Part shown: positions 14,699 to 18,180 of the stretch, one piece after another
Position numbering within the stretch: position 1 is the stretch's first letter
Layout of the letters: the number at the start of each line of letters is the position of its first letter
Origin: Pusillimonas sp035515275
Lineage (GTDB): Bacteria; Pseudomonadota; Gammaproteobacteria; Burkholderiales; Burkholderiaceae_B
Direction of reading: 5' to 3'
Length of the DNA: 18,180 nucleotides
Assembly (NCBI RefSeq): GCF_035515275.1
Contig: NZ_DATJBQ010000103.1
Location: 1 to 18,180, forward strand
The notes under the pieces: model-generated
Seen by the model: the letters and a program-made list of their open reading frames with translations, nothing else
Database searches by the model: none
What the model was told of the DNA's origin: nothing
Translations under genes and position numbers: made by a program

Positions 14699-15244
14699 AT
14701 GGCGGTTAACGAACAGCGTCTGGTTTGGCTCGATCTTGAAATGACCGGACTCGACCCCGAAAAGGAACGCATCATTGAAGCGGCGGTCATTGTCACTGAA
14801 CCCGATCTTACTTTTGTAGCAGAGGGCCCCGTGCTTGTCATACATCAAAGCAACGAATTGCTTGATGCCATGGACAAATGGAACACTTCTACGCATGGTA
14901 AAACAGGCCTCACCGAAAAGGTCAAGGCATCGACCCTGACCGAAGAGCAGGCCGAAACCCAATTGCTGGAGTTTCTGCAGCAGTATGTTCCGACCGGAAA
15001 ATCGCCCTTGTGCGGCAATACGGTTGGGCAAGATCGCCGGTTTCTGGTCAAGTATATGCCGCGTCTCGAGGCGTTCTTTCATTACCGCAATCTTGATGTC
15101 AGCACATTGAAGGAACTGGCGCTGCGCTGGAAGCCCGAGGTATACAAAGGCTTCGTCAAGCAAAGCCGCCACGAGGCCCTGGCCGATATCTACGAGTCCA
15201 TCGAAGAACTTAAGTATTATCGCGAGCACTTCATCAAGCTATGA
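14699..15244 (+). CDS. orn: Oligoribonuclease (DEDDh 3'-5' exoribonuclease)
   Basis: 181 residues, the same length as E. coli Orn and ending in the same YYREHFIKL. It degrades 2-5 nt RNAs, including pGpG from cyclic-di-GMP breakdown. All catalytic residues are present: D12 and E14 in WLDLEMTGLDP, D112 in CGNTVGQDRRFL, H158 and D163 in RHEALADI. AAGGAAGGA at 14686-14694 is the ribosome site. The stop overlaps the next ATG as ATGA (15241-15244), so the PaaG-like gene is translationally coupled. Confidence 0.98.
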   Translation: MAVNEQRLVWLDLEMTGLDPEKERIIEAAVIVTEPDLTFVAEGPVLVIHQSNELLDAMDKWNTSTHGKTGLTEKVKASTLTEEQAETQLLEFLQQYVPTGKSPLCGNTVGQDRRFLVKYMPRLEAFFHYRNLDVSTLKELALRWKPEVYKGFVKQSRHEALADIYESIEELKYYREHFIKL

Positions 15245-16029
15245 CCTACGAAAACATCTTGTTCGAACTCCAGGGCGGTATTGCGCGCCTTACACTCAAT
15301 CGTCCTGACAAGCTCAACAGCTTCACGGCCGACATGCACGACGAAGTCGCCCAGGCATTGACCCGGGTTGAGTCCGAAGGCGCACGGGTATTTGTGCTGA
15401 CCGGCAGTGGCCGGGGCTTTTGCGCCGGGCAGGATCTTTCTCAAAGAGTGGTCAAAGAAGGCGCGCCGCCTGTCGATCTGGGTGCCAGCATCGAAAAATA
15501 CTATGGCCCGTTGGTCAAGCGTTTGCGTAACCTGCCCATGCCGGTGGTGGTGGGGGTGAACGGCGTGGCAGCGGGGGCCGGCGCAAGCCTGGCTCTGGCG
15601 GGCGACATCGTCATTGCTCGCGCGTCAGCCAGTTTCGTGCTGCCGTTCTGCCGACTGGGCTTGCTTCCCGACACGGGCGGCACCTATATCCTGCCTCGCC
15701 TGCTGGGGCCGGCACGCGCCATGGGCCTGGCCATGCTGGGCGAAAAGCTGCCCGCCGACAAGGCGGCCGAGTGGGGGCTTATCTGGGAGTGCGTGGCCGA
15801 CGAGCAGTTCGATGCCCGCCTCAATGAGCTGGCAGTGCATTTTTCGACCGCGCCCACCAAAGGCCTGGCTGCCACCAAACAGGCCATGAATCAAAGTTTT
15901 TCCAATACACTGGCCGAACAACTGGACCTTGAGCGCGAACTGATGCGCGATCTGGGGAACAGTCACGATTACGCCGAGGGTGTGCAGGCCTTTTTGGCCA
16001 AGCGCAGCCCGCAATTCAAGGGGTGCTGA
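15241..16029 (+). CDS. paaG: Enoyl-CoA hydratase/isomerase, PaaG-type (ring-1,2-epoxyphenylacetyl-CoA isomerase)
   Basis: 262 residues of the crotonase family. The PaaG character shows in GFCAGQDLSQR (about 59-69), LGASIEKYYGPLVKRLRNLP, NGVAAGAGASLALA and FCRLGLLPDTGG with likely catalytic D144, followed by ARAMGLAMLGEKLPA. PaaG isomerises the epoxide of phenylacetyl-CoA to an oxepin in aerobic phenylacetate breakdown. No other paa gene is in the window, so here it is an orphan or a related isomerase with another substrate. It overlaps orn by four bases and ends three bases before acpS. One variation: LALAGDIVIA where PaaG proteins I recall have Cys before Asp. Subfamily is inferred from motif memory, not from a tree. 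Confidence 0.85.
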   Translation: MTYENILFELQGGIARLTLNRPDKLNSFTADMHDEVAQALTRVESEGARVFVLTGSGRGFCAGQDLSQRVVKEGAPPVDLGASIEKYYGPLVKRLRNLPMPVVVGVNGVAAGAGASLALAGDIVIARASASFVLPFCRLGLLPDTGGTYILPRLLGPARAMGLAMLGEKLPADKAAEWGLIWECVADEQFDARLNELAVHFSTAPTKGLAATKQAMNQSFSNTLAEQLDLERELMRDLGNSHDYAEGVQAFLAKRSPQFKGC

Positions 16030-16032
16030 ACC

Positions 16033-16476
16033 ATGCAACTACCTGATCCTCGTACGATTGCCGGCATAGGCACCGACGTGGTGCGCGTTGACCGGGTTCG
16101 TAATGCCTTCCAGCGCCGCGGCATGAGGTTCGCCGAGCGCATATTGGGCGATCAGGAGTTCGCTGTGTTTCAGCGTCGCCACCAACGCGATCCAAATCGT
16201 GGCATCCGTTATCTGGCCACGCGATTCGCGGCCAAAGAAGCGTTTTCCAAGGCCATAGGCCTGGGCATGCACGCACCCATGTCGTGGCGCATGATGCAGG
16301 CATTGAACCTGCCCGGGGGCCGACCCACGGTGCGCCTTGATGGCGCGCTGGCGCAGTGGTATGCCGCAAAGTACGGCGCTGCGCACATCTCGTTAAGCGA
16401 CGAAAGCGATATGGCCATGGCCTTCGTGGTGCTTGAGCCCCTGCTTGTCGATTACTCCGCACCTGGCCGTCGCTAA
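16033..16476 (+). CDS. acpS: Holo-[acyl-carrier-protein] synthase
   Basis: 147 residues. It transfers 4'-phosphopantetheine from CoA to apo-ACP, activating fatty-acid synthesis. Motifs: GIGTDVVRVDR with magnesium ligand D15, RFAAKEAFSKAIG with E69 as second ligand, and HISLSDESDMAMAFVVLE near the end. It is slightly longer than E. coli AcpS (126) because of a short N-terminal tail and a C-terminal tail. AAGGGG at 16018-16023, in the 3' end of the preceding gene, serves as ribosome site. acpS followed by nagZ is a known betaproteobacterial order; the usual upstream partner pdxJ is absent here, replaced by orn and paaG. Confidence 0.95.
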   Translation: MQLPDPRTIAGIGTDVVRVDRVRNAFQRRGMRFAERILGDQEFAVFQRRHQRDPNRGIRYLATRFAAKEAFSKAIGLGMHAPMSWRMMQALNLPGGRPTVRLDGALAQWYAAKYGAAHISLSDESDMAMAFVVLEPLLVDYSAPGRR

Positions 16477-16477
16477 T

Positions 16478-16502
16478 CGCAGGCGGGCCCGGGGCGCCTG
16501 CG
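16478..16502 (+). other. Perfect 8-bp GC hairpin between acpS and nagZ
   Basis: CGCAGGCG (16478-16485) pairs exactly with CGCCTGCG (16495-16502) over a nine-base G/C-only loop, starting two bases after the acpS stop. There is no T-run, so it is not a standard terminator. It may be a 3'-end stabiliser or a partial block. A TTGACT hexamer at 16533-16538 further on hints at a promoter for nagZ, but no good -10 box is placed before the annotated ATG. Confidence 0.5.
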
Positions 16503-16560
16503 CTCTGGGCTATGCGTCTGCCTGCCGCTACCTTGACTCTAGCCGTTTCATCATTTATTC

Positions 16561-17640
16561 ATGACCATCACTGCAAACCCTTCAGACACCCCGACAAACC
16601 CCTCCATCCTGCCGCCGGGTCCGGTCATGGTCGATGTAGAGGGCACGACGCTCACCGACCACGAACGCCAACGTTTGCGCCACCCGCTGGTGGGTGGCGT
16701 TATTCTGTTTGCACGCAACTTCAGCAGTCGTCAGCAGCTTGAGGCCTTGTGTCGCAGCATCCATAACCTGCGCCACGAGCCTTTGCTTATCGCGGTTGAT
16801 CACGAAGGGGGGCGTGTGCAGCGTTTTCGCACCGACGGTTTTACGCCCTTGCCACCCATGTCGGCCTTCGGCGAGATCTGGATGGACGACTCGTTGGCGG
16901 CCATGCGCCTGGCCACTGAAACCGGCTACGTGTTAGCGGCCGAGCTGCGAGCCTGTGGCGTTGACCTTAGTTTTACGCCGGTGCTCGACCTTGATTACGG
17001 TGTCAGCACGGTCATTGGCAACCGGGCGTTTCATCGCGAACCTCAGGTCGTGGCCATGTTGGCCCGCGCGCTTATCCAGGGGTTGATGCTGGCCGGCATG
17101 GCGGCTTGCGGCAAGCACTTTCCGGGGCATGGCTTTGTGCAGGCCGACTCCCATCACGAAATCCCGGTCGACGAGCGCAGCCTTGAGCAGATCATGCAAG
17201 AAGACGGCGCGCCCTATGGTTGGTTGGGCGACATGGTGCTGCCTTCGGTCATGCCGGCGCACGTCATTTATTCCAGTGTCGATCCGAACCCTGCGGGATT
17301 CTCACCGTACTGGATACAAACCATGTTGCGTGGCAATCTGGCCTATGATGGAGTGGTGTTTTCCGACGACCTGACCATGGAAGGCGCCACTGTGGCAGGT
17401 GATATTCTTGCACGCGCTCAGGCTGCCTTGGGTGCCGGCTGCGACATGGTCCTGGTGTGCAACCGCCCTGATCTGGCCGACGATCTGCTGGCACGCCTGC
17501 AGCACCAGCCTTCACCCGAGTCGGTGCAACGAATCCGCCGTCTCATGCCGCGTCAGGCGGCGCCCGATTGGCAGACCCTGCAAGGCCTTGCTCGTTACCA
17601 GTATGCCCGACAGCTTCAATCTAAAATCATTTCTGGCTGA
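16561..17640 (+). CDS. nagZ: Beta-N-acetylhexosaminidase (GH3, peptidoglycan recycling)
   Basis: 359 residues. A cytoplasmic glycosidase that removes GlcNAc from anhydromuropeptides during cell-wall recycling. GH3 NagZ features: VDHEGGRVQRFR (79-90), KHFPGHG (185-191) with the acid/base dyad D196 and H198 in QADSHHE, and the nucleophile in VFSDDLTMEGA (D269 or D270). Length is close to E. coli NagZ (341) with a ~20-residue Pro/Thr-rich head. ATG 16561 has no ribosome site; the next in-frame Met is residue 23, just before the conserved VDVEGTTL. nagZ with an mltB-like enzyme in the same window covers two steps of murein turnover. The 3' end overlaps uvrC by 38 bases. Confidence 0.95.
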   Translation: MTITANPSDTPTNPSILPPGPVMVDVEGTTLTDHERQRLRHPLVGGVILFARNFSSRQQLEALCRSIHNLRHEPLLIAVDHEGGRVQRFRTDGFTPLPPMSAFGEIWMDDSLAAMRLATETGYVLAAELRACGVDLSFTPVLDLDYGVSTVIGNRAFHREPQVVAMLARALIQGLMLAGMAACGKHFPGHGFVQADSHHEIPVDERSLEQIMQEDGAPYGWLGDMVLPSVMPAHVIYSSVDPNPAGFSPYWIQTMLRGNLAYDGVVFSDDLTMEGATVAGDILARAQAALGAGCDMVLVCNRPDLADDLLARLQHQPSPESVQRIRRLMPRQAAPDWQTLQGLARYQYARQLQSKIISG

Positions 17641-18180
17641 CCTGCCGTCGTTGCCGGGCGTGTACCGGCACATCGACGACGGCGACGAAGTACTTTACGT
17701 TGGCAAGGCTGCCAATCTTAAAAAACGGGTCTCGTCCTATTTTCAGAAGAACCAGGGCAGCCCGCGCATTGCGCATATGCTGGCCAGGGTGGCGCGTGTC
17801 GAAGTCACCGTCACGCGGTCTGAGGCCGAGGCGCTGCTGCTTGAAAACAACCTGATCAAGCGTCTGCAGCCGCGCTACAACATTCTTTTTCGTGACGACA
17901 AGTCGTATCCGTTCTTGCGCATCAGTGGTCACGAGGCTCCGCGCATTGCCTATTACCGGGGCGCCACTACGGGCAAGGGCCGCTATTTCGGGCCTTATCC
18001 CAACGCCTGGGCGGTACGCGAAACCATACAGATACTTCAAAAGGTGTTTCGGCTGCGCACTTGCGAAGACAGCGTTTATGCCAATCGTTCGCGACCCTGT
18101 CTGCTGCATCAGATTGGCCGTTGTTCCGCGCCGTGCGTGGGGCTTATCTCGGTTGACGATTACCAGGCCGACGTGGATCG
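17603..18180 (+). CDS. uvrC: Excinuclease ABC subunit C, 5' part (runs off the right edge)
   Basis: The first 192 residues of UvrC, open to the window end with no stop. UvrC makes both incisions in UvrABC nucleotide-excision repair. The GIY-YIG nuclease domain is complete: GVY (19-21), YVGKA (32-36), R42 and E81. Cysteines C154, C166, C174 and C178 stand at the same positions as in E. coli UvrC, where they are reported to hold an iron-sulfur cluster. MPDSFNLKSFLADLPSLPGV gives the usual start. ATG 17603 lies 38 bases inside nagZ in another frame, with no strong ribosome site, which suggests coupled or re-initiated translation. The UvrB-binding and C-terminal nuclease parts lie outside the window. 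Confidence 0.96.
   Translation, partial: MPDSFNLKSFLADLPSLPGVYRHIDDGDEVLYVGKAANLKKRVSSYFQKNQGSPRIAHMLARVARVEVTVTRSEAEALLLENNLIKRLQPRYNILFRDDKSYPFLRISGHEAPRIAYYRGATTGKGRYFGPYPNAWAVRETIQILQKVFRLRTCEDSVYANRSRPCLLHQIGRCSAPCVGLISVDDYQADVD

Noticed and set aside
14684..15229. 181-residue antisense frame the same length as orn
   Set aside because: It arises from the codon pattern of orn, which matches E. coli Orn almost end to end with all catalytic residues; the antisense reading has no domain.
1..18180. Defence system, mobile element, CRISPR or phage island
   Set aside because: Every gene but one belongs to a recognised housekeeping or metabolic family; there are no direct repeats, integrase, transposase or tRNA edge, and base composition looks uniform apart from short AT-rich promoter patches.

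Overview
The window is an ordinary stretch of core chromosome from a GC-rich betaproteobacterium. Protein similarity remembered for UvrC, PaaG, RplS, Orn, NudL and NagZ, and the acpS-nagZ linkage, point to Burkholderiales and most likely Alcaligenaceae (Bordetella/Pusillimonas-like). The genus cannot be fixed from sequence reading alone. Genes are packed tightly: eighteen protein-coding genes are supported, the longest gap is about 170 bp, and no stretch over 300 bp lacks a gene. I see no tRNA, rRNA, CRISPR array, insertion sequence, phage gene or integration scar.

Layout, left to right. (1) Plus strand, 87-1672: a ComEA-like helix-hairpin-helix protein with an unusual N-terminal extension, then cysM (cysteine synthase B). 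(2) Minus strand, 5229-1676: mltB-like lytic transglycosylase lipoprotein, then egtD and egtB (ergothioneine synthesis), which overlap by four bases; egtB ends three bases from the convergent end of cysM. (3) Plus strand, 5240-12412: a histone-deacetylase-like amidohydrolase, etfB-etfA (electron transfer flavoprotein), a ~610-residue acyl-CoA dehydrogenase, a 1-Cys (Prx6-type) peroxiredoxin ending at a textbook terminator, a 71-residue membrane-anchored protein of unknown role, rplS (ribosomal protein L19) and a NudL-type CoA pyrophosphatase. (4) Minus strand, 14651-12500: Ste24-like M48 metalloprotease, then rsgA, overlapping by 11 bases. (5) Plus strand, 14699 to the right edge: orn, a PaaG-type enoyl-CoA isomerase, acpS, nagZ and the 5' part of uvrC, with overlaps of 4 and 38 bases that suggest translational coupling.

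Functional links. CysM makes cysteine, a direct or indirect sulfur donor for EgtB, and ergothioneine with the nearby peroxiredoxin gives the window a thiol/peroxide-defence flavour. EtfAB would take electrons from the acyl-CoA dehydrogenase next door. RplS and RsgA both concern the ribosome. MltB and NagZ act on peptidoglycan and its recycling. AcpS and the NUDIX enzyme both act on coenzyme A.

No clearly new biological system is evident. The observations most worth checking are the minimal egtDB pair facing cysM, the two-part ComEA-like protein, the 10-bp divergent start region between mltB and the deacetylase, the NUDIX gene that starts right behind a strong terminator, and two perfect intergenic hairpins without U-tracts.
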